From the NCBI GenBank assembly GCA_900543205.1, contig UQQM01000002.1:43028-107027 (forward strand): 64,000 nt of DNA. The letters are read 5' to 3'. Position 1 is the stretch's first letter, and each line of letters begins with the position of its first letter. Origin of the DNA: an uncultured Bacteroides sp. GTDB taxonomy: Bacteria > Bacteroidota > Bacteroidia > Bacteroidales > UBA932. Below are positions 44,835 through 53,020 of this stretch, piece by piece. The notes beneath the pieces are model-generated. The model saw nothing but the letters and a program-made list of their open reading frames with translations. It made no database searches and was not told where the DNA came from. A program made the translations under genes and the position numbers.

Positions 44835-46721
44835 ATGGGAAAAATCATTGGAATCGACCTCGGCACGACTAATTCTTGCGTGGCCGTCATGGAAGGCAAC
44901 CAGCCTACCGTAATAATCAACGACGAGGGTTCCCGCACGACCCCTTCAATCGTTGCGTTCACTGACAATGGCGAGCGCAAGGTGGGCAATCCCGCCAAGC
45001 GTCAGGCCATCACCAACCCGAAGAACACCGTGTTCTCCATAAAGAGATTCATGGGCGAGACCTACGACCAGGTAGGCAAGGAGATATCCCGCGTGCCCTA
45101 TAACGTCGTGCGCGGCGAGAACAACACTCCCCGCGTGGACATCAACGGCAGAATGTATTCTCCTCAGGAGATTTCGGCCGTGATTCTCCAGAAGATGAAG
45201 AAGACGGCGGAAGACTATCTCCGCCAGGAAGTCACCGAGGCTGTCATCACAGTCCCCGCATACTTCTCCGATTCACAGCGGCAGGCCACCAAGGAGGCCG
45301 GAAAGATTGCCGGTCTCGAGGTGAAGCGTATCATCAACGAGCCTACGGCCGCCGCGCTGGCATACGGACTTGACAAGAAGAACAAGAACATGAAGGTGGC
45401 GGTATATGACCTTGGAGGCGGAACCTTCGATATCTCCATCCTCGAACTCGGTGACGGAGTTTTCGAAGTGAAGTCCACCAACGGCGACACCCATCTGGGA
45501 GGCGATGACTTCGACCAGGCCATCATCGACTGGCTGGCACAGGAGTTCGCCGCTGACAATGCCGGCATCGACCTCAAGAAGGACCCCATGGCTCTCCAGA
45601 GGCTTAAGGAGGCTGCCGAGAAGGCCAAGATAGAGCTGTCAAACGCCGCCAGCGCCGAAATCAACCTTCCGTACATCACCGCGCTTGACGGAGTGCCCAA
45701 GCACCTCGTGAAGACCCTGACCCGCGCGAAGTTCGAGGCTCTCTGCGACGACCTGTTCAACCGCTCCATCGAGCCTTGCCGCAAGGCTCTCGCGGATGCC
45801 CATCTCAATGCTTCCGACATTGACGAGGTGCTGCTCGTAGGCGGTTCGACCCGTATCCCCAAGGTACAGGAGCTCGTGAAGAACTTCTTCGGCAAGGAGC
45901 CCAACAAGAGCGTGAACCCCGATGAGGTGGTCGCTATCGGAGCCGCAATCCAGGGCGGAGTGCTCGCAGGCGATGTGAAGGATGTGCTTCTGCTCGACGT
46001 GACGCCTCTGTCACTCGGTATCGAGACTCTCGGTGGAGTCATGACGAAGCTCATTGACGCCAACACTACGATTCCCGTGCACAAGGAGCAGGTGTTCTCC
46101 ACCGCAGCCGACAACCAGCCCGGCGTGGAGATCAAGGTTCTGCAGGGCGAGCGTCCGATGTCGAAGGACAACAAGCTCATAGGAGTGTTCCATCTCGACG
46201 GTATCGCCCCCGCACCGCGCGGAGTGCCCCAGATCGAAGTCTCCTTCGACATAGATACGAACGGAATCCTGAGCGTGTCCGCCAAGGACAAGGCTACGGG
46301 CAAAGAGCAGCACATCAGGATTGAGGCGTCCAGCGGACTCAGCGACGATGAAATCCGCAGGATGCGCGATGAGGCCAAGGCCAACGAGGAGGCCGACAAG
46401 CTCGAGAAGGAGAAGGCCGACAAGCTCAACAACGCCGACTCCATGGTGTTCCAGACCGAAAAGAACCTCAAGGACTACGGCGACAAGATTCCCGCCGAGA
46501 AGAAGGGCGCGATAGAATCCGCCTGCACGAACCTGAAGAAGGCCGTCGAGGAGAAGAATCTCGCCGACATCGACAGGTACCTGCCGGAGCTTGAGGCCGC
46601 ATGGCATGCAGCTTCAGATGACATGGCCAAGGCTGCCCAGCAGCAGGGCCCTCAGAATCCGGAAGGTCCCCAGAACCCTCAGGGCGGACAGGGCGGTCCC
46701 CAGCCTGACTACGGGAACTGA
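44835..46721 (+). CDS. dnaK: Molecular chaperone DnaK (Hsp70)
   Basis: I start at the ATG at 44835, which gives [20 protein letters not shown], the standard DnaK N-terminus, and 628 residues; the frame runs further upstream without meaning. The ATPase domain has [20 protein letters not shown] and [13 protein letters not shown]. The linker [22 protein letters not shown] leads into the substrate domain, and the lid ends in a Gln/Pro/Gly-rich tail. It folds and protects proteins with DnaJ and GrpE, which are absent here. The 5' region has a 7-bp GC hairpin (44784-44800) 34 nt before the start. I see neither a CIRCE element nor a clear -7 box. Confidence 0.96.
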   Translation: MGKIIGIDLGTTNSCVAVMEGNQPTVIINDEGSRTTPSIVAFTDNGERKVGNPAKRQAITNPKNTVFSIKRFMGETYDQVGKEISRVPYNVVRGENNTPRVDINGRMYSPQEISAVILQKMKKTAEDYLRQEVTEAVITVPAYFSDSQRQATKEAGKIAGLEVKRIINEPTAAALAYGLDKKNKNMKVAVYDLGGGTFDISILELGDGVFEVKSTNGDTHLGGDDFDQAIIDWLAQEFAADNAGIDLKKDPMALQRLKEAAEKAKIELSNAASAEINLPYITALDGVPKHLVKTLTRAKFEALCDDLFNRSIEPCRKALADAHLNASDIDEVLLVGGSTRIPKVQELVKNFFGKEPNKSVNPDEVVAIGAAIQGGVLAGDVKDVLLLDVTPLSLGIETLGGVMTKLIDANTTIPVHKEQVFSTAADNQPGVEIKVLQGERPMSKDNKLIGVFHLDGIAPAPRGVPQIEVSFDIDTNGILSVSAKDKATGKEQHIRIEASSGLSDDEIRRMRDEAKANEEADKLEKEKADKLNNADSMVFQTEKNLKDYGDKIPAEKKGAIESACTNLKKAVEEKNLADIDRYLPELEAAWHAASDDMAKAAQQQGPQNPEGPQNPQGGQGGPQPDYGN

Positions 46722-46738
46722 AACTGACTGACTTGGAA

Positions 46739-46780
46739 AGAAGCCGACCGGCGTGAATGCCGGCCGGCTTCTGCGTTTTT
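46739..46780 (+). terminator. Rho-independent terminator after dnaK
   Basis: AGAAGCCGACCGGC at 46739-46752 pairs with GCCGGCCGGCTTCT at 46759-46772 with one A/C mismatch and a 6-nt loop, followed by TTTTT at 46776-46780. Confidence 0.85.
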
Positions 46781-46792
46781 ACGGAGGATAAA

Positions 46793-46823
46793 TTTGAAAA
46801 TTGGCGGCGGATTGCTAAATTGG
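46793..46823 (+). promoter_or_regulatory. Possible promoter for the choloylglycine-hydrolase-like gene
   Basis: TTTG at 46793-46796, a 19-bp spacer, then TAAATTGG at 46816-46823 (7 of 8 to TAnnTTTG). TAAATTTG at 46789-46796 is an alternative -7 box. A 9-bp stem (46805-46813 with 46835-46843) overlaps the promoter. Confidence 0.4.
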
Positions 46824-46862
46824 GGTCTGATGATAATCCGCCGGCCATAATTTATACAGAAT

Positions 46863-47975
46863 ATGAGAAGATTTGTTCCTGCTTTTGTCATTTCCGCGCT
46901 GCTGCTCCTGCTGGCATCGGCGGAATGTTTTGCGTGTACGGGCATAGCCCTGACTGCAACTGACGGCAGCCGAGTCGTTGCCCGGACGGTGGAATGGGCC
47001 GCGTCCCCCATGCAGTGCGGCTACGTGGTCGTGCCGCGCGGCTATCAGCTCCAGTCCCTTACCCCTGAAGGGCAGGACGGACTGAGCTTCACATCAAGAT
47101 ACGGCTATGTCGGCATCTGGACCGAATACGAGGCGATAGTGGTGGAGGGAGTGAATGAAAAGGGCCTGTCGGCAGGTCTGTTCTTCTTCCCCAACTACGG
47201 CAAATATCCGGATTTCGACGCTGCAAAGAAGTCCTCCACGCTGAGCGACATGCAGCTTGTGTCCTGGATTCTGTCGCAGTTCTCCACCATCGATGAGGTC
47301 AAGGAGGCCATATCCGGGGTGCGCGTTGCCGGACTCGACAGCCGCATAGGCACCGTGCACTGGAGAATCTCCGAACCCGGGGGCAGGGTGGTGGTGCTCG
47401 AATTCACCGGGGGCGAACCCCATTTCTATGAGAATCCGCTCGGCGTCCTGACAAATTCCCCCGGATTCGAATGGCAGATGCTGAATCTGAACAATTACGT
47501 GAACCTGGTTCCCGGCTCCGTGGGTGCCAACAGGCTCGCCGAAGGAGTTGTCCTGAACCAGTTCGGAGGCAACAGCGCCATGCTCGGCCTGCCCGGCGAC
47601 TTCACCCCGCCCTCCAGGTTCGTGCGCGCCGCATTCTTCCAGACATCCGCTCCGGTATGGCCTACGGGCTTCGATACGGTGTGCCAGGCCTTCCATATCC
47701 TGAACAATTTCGATGTCCCTGTCGGAGTGCAGAGGGGCAGGAGCAACGTCTCCGCCGACGGCTCGCAGGAATATAATCCGGCCAACCTCCAGAGCGCGAC
47801 CCAGTTCACTTCGGCGTCCGACCTGAAAGCCCTCCGCTTCTACTACAGGACGGCCTGGAATTCGAACATCCGTTGCATCGACCTCAAGGCCATTGACTTC
47901 GGCAAGGTGGCTTTCCAGAAGGCTCCTCTGGATCCTGATAACAGGCAGCCGGTCGAGATGGTGGCGGTCAAATAG
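46863..47975 (+). CDS. Choloylglycine hydrolase / penicillin V acylase family protein
   Basis: The 370-residue protein has a signal peptide that ends just before C25 (CFA-CTGIA). Cleavage there would expose the N-terminal cysteine nucleophile of this Ntn-hydrolase family. The next hallmarks are ARTVEW at 40-45 (Arg plus acidic residue), GLSAGLFF, and VLTNSPGFEWQMLNLNNY, whose Asn stabilises the oxyanion. The family hydrolyses linear amides, either conjugated bile salts or penicillin V. Bacteroidetes members often act on bile salts in the gut, but the choice cannot be made from these residues. It is monocistronic, between the dnaK terminator and the palindrome at 48114-48149. Confidence 0.88.
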   Translation: MRRFVPAFVISALLLLLASAECFACTGIALTATDGSRVVARTVEWAASPMQCGYVVVPRGYQLQSLTPEGQDGLSFTSRYGYVGIWTEYEAIVVEGVNEKGLSAGLFFFPNYGKYPDFDAAKKSSTLSDMQLVSWILSQFSTIDEVKEAISGVRVAGLDSRIGTVHWRISEPGGRVVVLEFTGGEPHFYENPLGVLTNSPGFEWQMLNLNNYVNLVPGSVGANRLAEGVVLNQFGGNSAMLGLPGDFTPPSRFVRAAFFQTSAPVWPTGFDTVCQAFHILNNFDVPVGVQRGRSNVSADGSQEYNPANLQSATQFTSASDLKALRFYYRTAWNSNIRCIDLKAIDFGKVAFQKAPLDPDNRQPVEMVAVK

Positions 47976-48113
47976 TTCCTGCCGCACGATGCCGTACGAT
48001 GCCGCTGGAGCGCCGTCCAGCCGTTCAGCCGGATTTGCGATCTGGCTGCCTGTCGCGGTAGGGCAGTAGATTTGTAATCCGCCGCAGATCCCGGACAGCG
48101 TTCTGACATAAAC

Positions 48114-48149
48114 CGATGAAACCCGGCCATCGATGGCCGGGTTTCATCG
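48114..48149. terminator. 36-bp perfect palindrome between convergent genes
   Basis: The sequence from 48114 to 48149 equals its own reverse complement over all 36 bases (arms CGATGAAACCCGGCCAT and its complement, no unpaired loop needed beyond the turn). It lies between the hydrolase gene and rpsU and should terminate both strands. Upstream of it, 48025-48090 holds another copy of the GGATTTGC / GGCAGTAGATTTGTAATCCG dispersed repeat. Confidence 0.8.
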
Positions 48150-48169
48150 TAAAATATCGCAGCGGTGAT

Positions 48170-48364
48170 CTACTGCTCGTCCTGAAGGCGCAGATGCTGC
48201 ACGTAGATGGCCTTCATCTTGGCCATGCGGCGCTTCATCGAGGGCTTCTCGAAGTTCTTGCGTGCGCGGAGCTCGCGGATAGCCCCAGTCTTCTCGAACT
48301 TTCTCTTGAATTTCTTCAGTGCGCGTTCGATGTTCTCACCTTCCTTTACTGGTACGATAATCAT
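48170..48364 (-). CDS. rpsU: 30S ribosomal protein bS21
   Basis: The 64-residue protein starts MIIVPVKEGENIERALKKFK and is basic throughout, the typical Bacteroidetes bS21 (C-terminus MKAIYVQHLRLQDEQ). In Bacteroidia ribosomes bS21, with bS18 and bS6, covers the 3' tail of 16S rRNA so that the anti-Shine-Dalgarno is hidden. The rpsU message itself carries a strong Shine-Dalgarno, which allows feedback when bS21 is low. Here this leader is present (48371-48380) and is the only such site I see in the window. The gene is alone, behind the -7 box at 48396-48403. Confidence 0.96.
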   Translation of the reverse strand: MIIVPVKEGENIERALKKFKRKFEKTGAIRELRARKNFEKPSMKRRMAKMKAIYVQHLRLQDEQ

Positions 48365-48370
48365 GCTTAA

Positions 48371-48380
48371 TCACCTCCTT
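48371..48380 (-). promoter_or_regulatory. Perfect Shine-Dalgarno for rpsU
   Basis: On the minus strand the sequence is AAGGAGGTGA, complementary over ten bases to the 16S rRNA tail, with its last base 6 nt before the ATG. No other gene in the window has a comparable site, so it is probably regulatory: translation would rise when bS21 is missing from ribosomes. Confidence 0.85.
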
Positions 48381-48395
48381 TTCTTATCGAGGTCG

Positions 48396-48403
48396 CAAAG
48401 ATA
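48396..48403 (-). promoter_or_regulatory. -7 box for rpsU
   Basis: On the minus strand the sequence is TATCTTTG, a full TAnnTTTG match, 31 nt before the ATG. A TTTTG upstream is about 22 bp away. Confidence 0.6.
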
Positions 48404-48408
48404 GCAAT

Positions 48409-49128
48409 TTATTTCAACATTGCAACAAAATCCTTCATGCCTTCCGTCGCGGTCTTGCGTATGTGGGTTATGCGCTTGTCGCTGACGGGCACGGACGCGG
48501 GGTCTATTATGTAGACGGGTGTGCCCGCTCCGGCGTAGCGGTAGAGCCCCGCCGCCGGCCATACCTGGAGAGAGGTGCCCACTATCAGGAGTATGTCGGC
48601 CTGCGAAACTATGTCTATCGCCTTCTCTATCTTGGGCACGGCCTCGCCGAAGAACACTATGTGCGGCCGGTACTGGGTTCCGTCCGGTGCAAGGTCTCCC
48701 AGCCTGATTTCGTTGTAGCCTATGTCGATTACGTATTTCTCCGAGAAGCCGTCCTCTTCGTTGCAGCTGTCCTCGGGGCGTATCTTGGTGAGCTCTCCGT
48801 GCAGATGCAGCACGTAGCTTGAGCCCGCCCTCTCGTGAAGGTTGTCCACGTTCTGGGTTATCACCTTTACGTTGCAGGAATCCTCAAGTGAGGCTATGAG
48901 CCTGTGGGCCTCATTGGGCTTTACGTCCTTGAGCTGGGCCCGCCTCGCGTTGTAGAAGTCCAGCAGCAGCCCCGGATTCTTCCTCCAGCCTTCGGCCGAA
49001 GCGACGACCATGGGGTCGTAGTTGTCCCACATCCCTCCGTTGTCACGGTAGGTGCTCAATCCGCTCTCGGCGCTTACCCCTGCGCCGGTGAGTACTGCTA
49101 TTTTCTTCTTCTGCGGCATGCGTGTCAT
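48409..49128 (-). CDS. cobB: Sir2-family NAD-dependent protein deacylase (CobB-like)
   Basis: I start at the ATG complementary to 49126-49128, which overlaps the stop of the upstream ATPase gene (ATGA), giving 239 residues. Sirtuin motifs are GAGVSAESGLSTYRD (15-29), TQNVDNLHERAG (91-102) and the catalytic H110 in LHLHGE. FYNAR at 58-62 supplies the Y59-x-x-R62 pair that in CobB and SIRT5 favours succinyl- and malonyl-lysine. The four zinc cysteines are absent, as I recall for Bacteroidetes relatives. It should remove acyl groups from lysines using NAD in the cytoplasm. It is downstream of the ATPase gene in a two-gene operon. Confidence 0.9.
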   Translation of the reverse strand: MTRMPQKKKIAVLTGAGVSAESGLSTYRDNGGMWDNYDPMVVASAEGWRKNPGLLLDFYNARRAQLKDVKPNEAHRLIASLEDSCNVKVITQNVDNLHERAGSSYVLHLHGELTKIRPEDSCNEEDGFSEKYVIDIGYNEIRLGDLAPDGTQYRPHIVFFGEAVPKIEKAIDIVSQADILLIVGTSLQVWPAAGLYRYAGAGTPVYIIDPASVPVSDKRITHIRKTATEGMKDFVAMLK

Positions 49129-50279
49129 ATTTTCATCCCGAAATATCTGGTGCGCACCCAGTATTCGAACAGCGGGTCTATTACCCGGGGTGCGGCCTGA
49201 TTCTCGAAGTCTACTATCTCCTTCTTCGCCAGTGCGTCCTTGAGGCGGCGCACGTTGGCGGACGAGCTGAGCCCGAATTCCTCTATGACCTCGGTGCTCG
49301 TGAATTTCGTGCGGCCGCACAGGATGGCCTTGAGCATGTTCACCTGGAAGGTGGTCAGGTCGTTCATCGTGGCGATGAAGCGCGGTTCATGTACGGATAT
49401 CAGCGATTCCAGCGCCGCCGTGAGCGTGTTTTCCATGATGTATCCTTTGGAGAGGGAGTCGCAGATGGCGGCGAAGTGGTTGATGTACCAGATGTTGTTG
49501 CGGAAGAGCTTGCAGGTGCCGAGCAGCAGGTCCCTGTCGATCACCTTGCCGCTCGTGAGCAGCGAGCGGTTGATATGGTCTATGATGTCGCGCGTCTCTA
49601 TTTCGCGGAGCTGTATCCTCTCCGCCTGGCGGAAGAACAGTTTGCGCCGCCCGAAGATGTCGTGCATCGCGTTGACGGCGGAGCCGGTGAATATGTATGC
49701 GGCGGCGTTCCGGTAGACATGGTCGAGTCTCATGAAGCAGTCCTGCATGAGCCGGCAGAACCTGTCGCCGTCTTCCGTGAGCATCACGTTCTGGAACTCG
49801 GTCAGCAGCACATAGATTCTGCTCCCGATGCGCGCGGCGGCACGGTAGGGGAGGGTGATGGCGGCGGTCAGGTCTTCGTCGCCCAGCTCGCCGTCGGCGG
49901 TGAGCATGCTCCCTCCGGAGTAGTAGCTGTCGGCGTCGAAGCTTATGCGGCAGTCCCGGAGCAGGGCCTGCGATGCGTCCGCGAATTCTTCTGGGGTGCT
50001 GCAGAAGCACCTCAGGGTTTCGGAGGCGATGCGCAGCGCGAGGTCGCGGATGGTCCTGATGTCCAGCAGGCTCACGGCCGGCGACCGGAAATTGGCTCCT
50101 GCCGCCTGCATGTTGAAGAAGGCCTGGCGGACGAGCGACATCTTTCCGCTCTTCGGCGGCTCGTAGATGACTACGTTCTCACCCTGGGCGAGCAGGTTCG
50201 CGAATGCGTGCACCTCGTTCTGGCGGCCGATGAAATTCCGGCCGGTCACGTATTTGCTATAGATAAAGGTCTCGTCCAT
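49125..50279 (-). CDS. AAA/STAND-type ATPase with winged helix (Bacteroidetes family)
   Basis: The 384-residue protein starts with GRNFIGRQNEVHAFANLL, the entry to an archaeal-ATPase-like (PF01637-type) domain. The P-loop is IYEPPKSGKMS, with Met where Thr or Ser usually binds Mg. The Walker B region is YVLLTEFQN, with Thr in place of Asp. The C-terminal 90 residues form a winged helix (FTSTEVIEEFGLSSSANVRRLKDAL) and end in FEYWVRTRYFG, common in this family. I recall this P-loop variant in other Bacteroidales members, so it is not simple decay. Function is unknown. It overlaps the sirtuin gene by 4 bp. Confidence 0.78.
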   Translation of the reverse strand: MDETFIYSKYVTGRNFIGRQNEVHAFANLLAQGENVVIYEPPKSGKMSLVRQAFFNMQAAGANFRSPAVSLLDIRTIRDLALRIASETLRCFCSTPEEFADASQALLRDCRISFDADSYYSGGSMLTADGELGDEDLTAAITLPYRAAARIGSRIYVLLTEFQNVMLTEDGDRFCRLMQDCFMRLDHVYRNAAAYIFTGSAVNAMHDIFGRRKLFFRQAERIQLREIETRDIIDHINRSLLTSGKVIDRDLLLGTCKLFRNNIWYINHFAAICDSLSKGYIMENTLTAALESLISVHEPRFIATMNDLTTFQVNMLKAILCGRTKFTSTEVIEEFGLSSSANVRRLKDALAKKEIVDFENQAAPRVIDPLFEYWVRTRYFGMKI

Positions 50280-50391
50280 CGTCCTTAACGCATCTTCAAA
50301 TTTACCTCAATAATTCTTTTTTAGCAATACCCTCGCCGGGAGGCGGCATCCCGGCGAAGTTCACACAGGCGGAGACGAAAAATCTAAAATA

Positions 50392-50423
50392 TTTGTAGTT
50401 GAAAGAAATAATGCCTAAATTCG
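50392..50423 (+). promoter_or_regulatory. Promoter of the rplU-rpmA operon
   Basis: TTTG at 50392-50395, a 20-bp spacer, then TAAATTCG at 50416-50423 (7 of 8). The 90-nt leader to the rplU ATG contains a small GCC-rich stem (CCGCC / GGCGG) and could be a ribosomal-protein leader. A 9-bp perfect hairpin (TCGCCGGGA / TCCCGGCGA, 50333-50357) lies upstream. Confidence 0.65.
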
Positions 50424-50513
50424 CAATCCCAAATTTTTGATGGCCGTCAAGCCTGCCAAGAGCCGCCGTCAGAGGCGGACGCTTGCGGTCGGAACTTTAA
50501 ACAAAAGTTTTAA

Positions 50514-50825
50514 ATGTACGCAATAGTTGAAATTGCAGGCCAGCAGTTCAAGGTTGAAGCTGGAAATGAAATCTTTGTGCATAGGCTTGCCGATGCCAAG
50601 GGTGCTGATGTGGAGTTCACCAAGGTGCTTCTCGTCGCAGACGATGCGAAGGTGAAGGTCGGAGCTCCTTATGTTGAGGGAGCGGTAGTCAAGGCTACAG
50701 TGCTCGATGATACCGTGAAGGCTGACAAGGTCATCGTCTTCAAGAAGATCCGCCGCAAGGGCTTCCAGACCCTCAACGGCCATCGTCAGAAGCTTTCAAA
50801 GATCAGGATTAACGAAATCGCTTAA
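50514..50825 (+). CDS. rplU: 50S ribosomal protein bL21
   Basis: The 103-residue protein starts [17 protein letters not shown] and ends with [23 protein letters not shown], the full bL21 pattern with the basic RKG.q...GHRQ..t.v.I tail. It binds 23S rRNA in the large subunit. It is 5 bp upstream of rpmA, the usual bL21-bL27 pair, and shares the promoter at 50392-50423. Confidence 0.97.
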   Translation: MYAIVEIAGQQFKVEAGNEIFVHRLADAKGADVEFTKVLLVADDAKVKVGAPYVEGAVVKATVLDDTVKADKVIVFKKIRRKGFQTLNGHRQKLSKIRINEIA

Positions 50826-50830
50826 GAGTT

Positions 50831-51091
50831 ATGGCACACAAGAAAGGTCAATCAAGTTCCAAGAACGGTCGTGAGTCACAAAGTAAAAGACTCGGACTCA
50901 AGAAATTCGGCGGCGAAACAGTTAAGGCCGGAAATATCATCGTACGTCAGAGGGGAACAGTCCACAATCCCGCCAAGAATGTTGGAATGGGCAAGGACCA
51001 CACGCTTTACGCCCTCGTTGACGGAACCGTAAAGTTCACGCGTAAGAGGAACGACAGATCTTACGTGTCGGTAATCCCGTTTGAGAATTAG
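50831..51091 (+). CDS. rpmA: 50S ribosomal protein bL27
   Basis: The 86-residue protein has the bL27 N-terminus [24 protein letters not shown], whose tail reaches the peptidyl-transferase centre, followed by [10 protein letters not shown] and [14 protein letters not shown]. There is no N-terminal cleavable extension of the Firmicutes type. It closes the rplU-rpmA pair and is followed by a hairpin at 51116-51151. Confidence 0.97.
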   Translation: MAHKKGQSSSKNGRESQSKRLGLKKFGGETVKAGNIIVRQRGTVHNPAKNVGMGKDHTLYALVDGTVKFTRKRNDRSYVSVIPFEN

Positions 51092-51115
51092 CTCGGAGGG
51101 ACCGAATGTCGGACA

Positions 51116-51151
51116 GGAGGACTTGCGCTTCGAGCAGAGTGTAGGTCCTCC
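51116..51151 (+). terminator. Hairpin between rpmA and serS
   Basis: GGAGGACTT at 51116-51124 pairs with AGGTCCTCC at 51143-51151 (one G-T pair), followed by CTTTATTTTAT. It probably terminates or attenuates transcription 21 bp before serS. Confidence 0.65.
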
Positions 51152-51172
51152 CTTTATTTTATATTCAAGCTT

Positions 51173-52444
51173 ATGTTGACACTCAAGACGCTTCGCGATG
51201 ACCCTCAGGGTGTCGTGGAGAAACTGAAAATCAAGAATTTTGACGCAAAGCCCATAGTCGACAGGATACTGGAGCTGGATGTCTTGCGCAGGAACCTCCA
51301 GACCGAGAGCGACGAGCTGCTCGCCCGCCAGAAGCAGATTGCCGCCAGGATAGGCGGACTGATGAAGGAAGGCAGGAGAGAGGAAGCCGAGGAGGCCAAG
51401 GCCGAGACGGCGGAGCTCAAGACCAGGTCGGGCGAGCTGCTCGCCAGGATGGACGCCGCCGCAAAGGAGCTGGAGAGCCAGCTCGTGCTGCTCCCCAACA
51501 CCCCCTGCGCCCTCGTCAAGCCCGGAAAGGGCGCCGAGGACAACGAGATTGTCAAGATGGGCGGTCCCGAGGTCCATCTGCCGGAGAATGCCCTGCCCCA
51601 CTGGGAGCTTGCCAGGAAATACGACATAATCGACTTCGACCTCGGAGTCAAGATCACCGGCGCCGGCTTTCCCGTCTACAAGGGCAAAGGGGCGAAGCTC
51701 CAGAGGGCGCTCATCAATTTCTTCCTTGACTGCAACACTGCGGCCGGATACCGCGAGGTCGAGCCTCCTGTGATGGTGAATGCCGCATCCGGCTTCGGCA
51801 CCGGACAGCTCCCCGACAAGGAGGGACAGATGTACCATGCGAACCTTGACGATTTCTACATGGTGCCCACGGCCGAGGTTCCGGTGACCAACATATTCCG
51901 TGACGTGATTCTCGGCGCCTCCGAGATTCCCCAGAGGCTTACAGCCTACACGCCCTGCTTCCGCCGCGAAGCCGGTTCCTACGGCAAGGACGTGCGCGGC
52001 CTCAACCGCCTGCACCAGTTCGACAAGGTGGAGATCGTCCGCGTCGAGAGGCCGGAGGACTCCTACGCCGCGCTTGATGACATGGTGGCCCACGTAGAGG
52101 GGCTGGTCAACAAGCTCGGACTGCGCTACCGTATATTGCGGCTCTGCGGAGGAGACCTCAGCTTCACGTCCGCAATCACCTACGATTTCGAGCTCTGGTC
52201 CGCCGCCCAGCAGCGCTGGCTGGAGATTTCTTCGGTATCGAACTTCGAGACCTATCAGTCCAACCGTCTGCACCTCAGGTACAGGGACGAGAACGGCAAG
52301 ACCCAGCTCGCCCACACCCTCAACGGAAGCTCGCTGGCCCTTCCCCGCGTCGTGGCCGCCCTGCTTGAGGACAACCAGACTCCCGAGGGCATAGTGATTC
52401 CCGAAATTCTCCGTCCCTACACCGGATTCGACAGAATTGATTAG
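51173..52444 (+). CDS. serS: Seryl-tRNA synthetase
   Basis: The 423-residue class II synthetase has the long N-terminal coiled coil that grips tRNA-Ser (about 25-105, rich in Arg, Glu and Lys) and the three class II motifs. Motif 2 is PCFRREAGSYGKDVRGLNRLHQFDKVE and motif 3 is NGSSLALPRVVAALLEDNQ, with the final segment GIVIPEILRPYTGF. It charges tRNA-Ser and also supplies serine for selenocysteine if used. Its 3' end overlaps the ruvC start by 8 bp. Confidence 0.96.
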   Translation: MLTLKTLRDDPQGVVEKLKIKNFDAKPIVDRILELDVLRRNLQTESDELLARQKQIAARIGGLMKEGRREEAEEAKAETAELKTRSGELLARMDAAAKELESQLVLLPNTPCALVKPGKGAEDNEIVKMGGPEVHLPENALPHWELARKYDIIDFDLGVKITGAGFPVYKGKGAKLQRALINFFLDCNTAAGYREVEPPVMVNAASGFGTGQLPDKEGQMYHANLDDFYMVPTAEVPVTNIFRDVILGASEIPQRLTAYTPCFRREAGSYGKDVRGLNRLHQFDKVEIVRVERPEDSYAALDDMVAHVEGLVNKLGLRYRILRLCGGDLSFTSAITYDFELWSAAQQRWLEISSVSNFETYQSNRLHLRYRDENGKTQLAHTLNGSSLALPRVVAALLEDNQTPEGIVIPEILRPYTGFDRID

Positions 52445-52997
52445 GGAAGGTACCGTCATCCTAGGCATAGATCCCGGAACCAACATCCTTGGTTTCGGGA
52501 TTGTGCGTGTGGATGCCGCCCAGAAGCCGCAGTATGTCGACATGGGGGTGCTGGACCTCAGGAAGGTGGATTCCCCCTATGAGAAGCTGAAGATAATCCA
52601 CGACAAGGTGGCGGCTCTGTGCGAACTTCATCATCCCGACCACCTGGCCATCGAGTCGCCCTTCTACGGGCGTAACGCCCAGGTGATATTCAAACTCGGA
52701 AGAGCGCAGGGAGCGGCCATGACGGCCGCTTTGGAATCGGGGGCGCAAGTGCATGAATATGCCCCCAGAAAGGCTAAGATAGCCGTATGCGGAAACGGCG
52801 CCGCATCGAAGGAGCAGGTCTGCCTGATGGCCCAGAAGACGCTTGGCATCAAAATTGAGAACAAGTATCTGGATGCGACTGACGCACTGGCCCTGGCCTT
52901 GTGTCATTTCTACCAGTTGAGCAATCCTTTGTCGGGTAAGAATGGGGGATCTTCGTGGGAGAAATTCGTGGCAGACAACCCGGAAAGAATACTCTAA
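52437..52997 (+). CDS. ruvC: Holliday-junction endonuclease RuvC
   Basis: The only reasonable start is a TTG at 52437 inside serS, giving 186 residues; the first ATG in frame would remove the catalytic core. The four acidic residues are D12 in ILGIDPGT, E73 in AIESPFYGRN, and D146 and D149 in LDATDALA. RuvC resolves Holliday junctions by paired nicks together with RuvAB. The weak TTG and the 8-bp overlap suggest translation coupled to serS and low output. Confidence 0.95.
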   Translation: MIREGTVILGIDPGTNILGFGIVRVDAAQKPQYVDMGVLDLRKVDSPYEKLKIIHDKVAALCELHHPDHLAIESPFYGRNAQVIFKLGRAQGAAMTAALESGAQVHEYAPRKAKIAVCGNGAASKEQVCLMAQKTLGIKIENKYLDATDALALALCHFYQLSNPLSGKNGGSSWEKFVADNPERIL

Positions 52998-53020
52998 TCT
53001 TGAATTATTACTTAGTAGTG

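Noticed and set aside
48409..50279. SIR2-HerA or other sirtuin-based phage defence pair
   Set aside because: The sirtuin is a short CobB-type with the Y-x-x-R pair and the ATPase is not HerA-like. A housekeeping deacylase is more likely.
51116..51172. T-box or riboswitch leader before serS
   Set aside because: The only structure is a simple hairpin that fits termination after rpmA; no T-box sequence is present.
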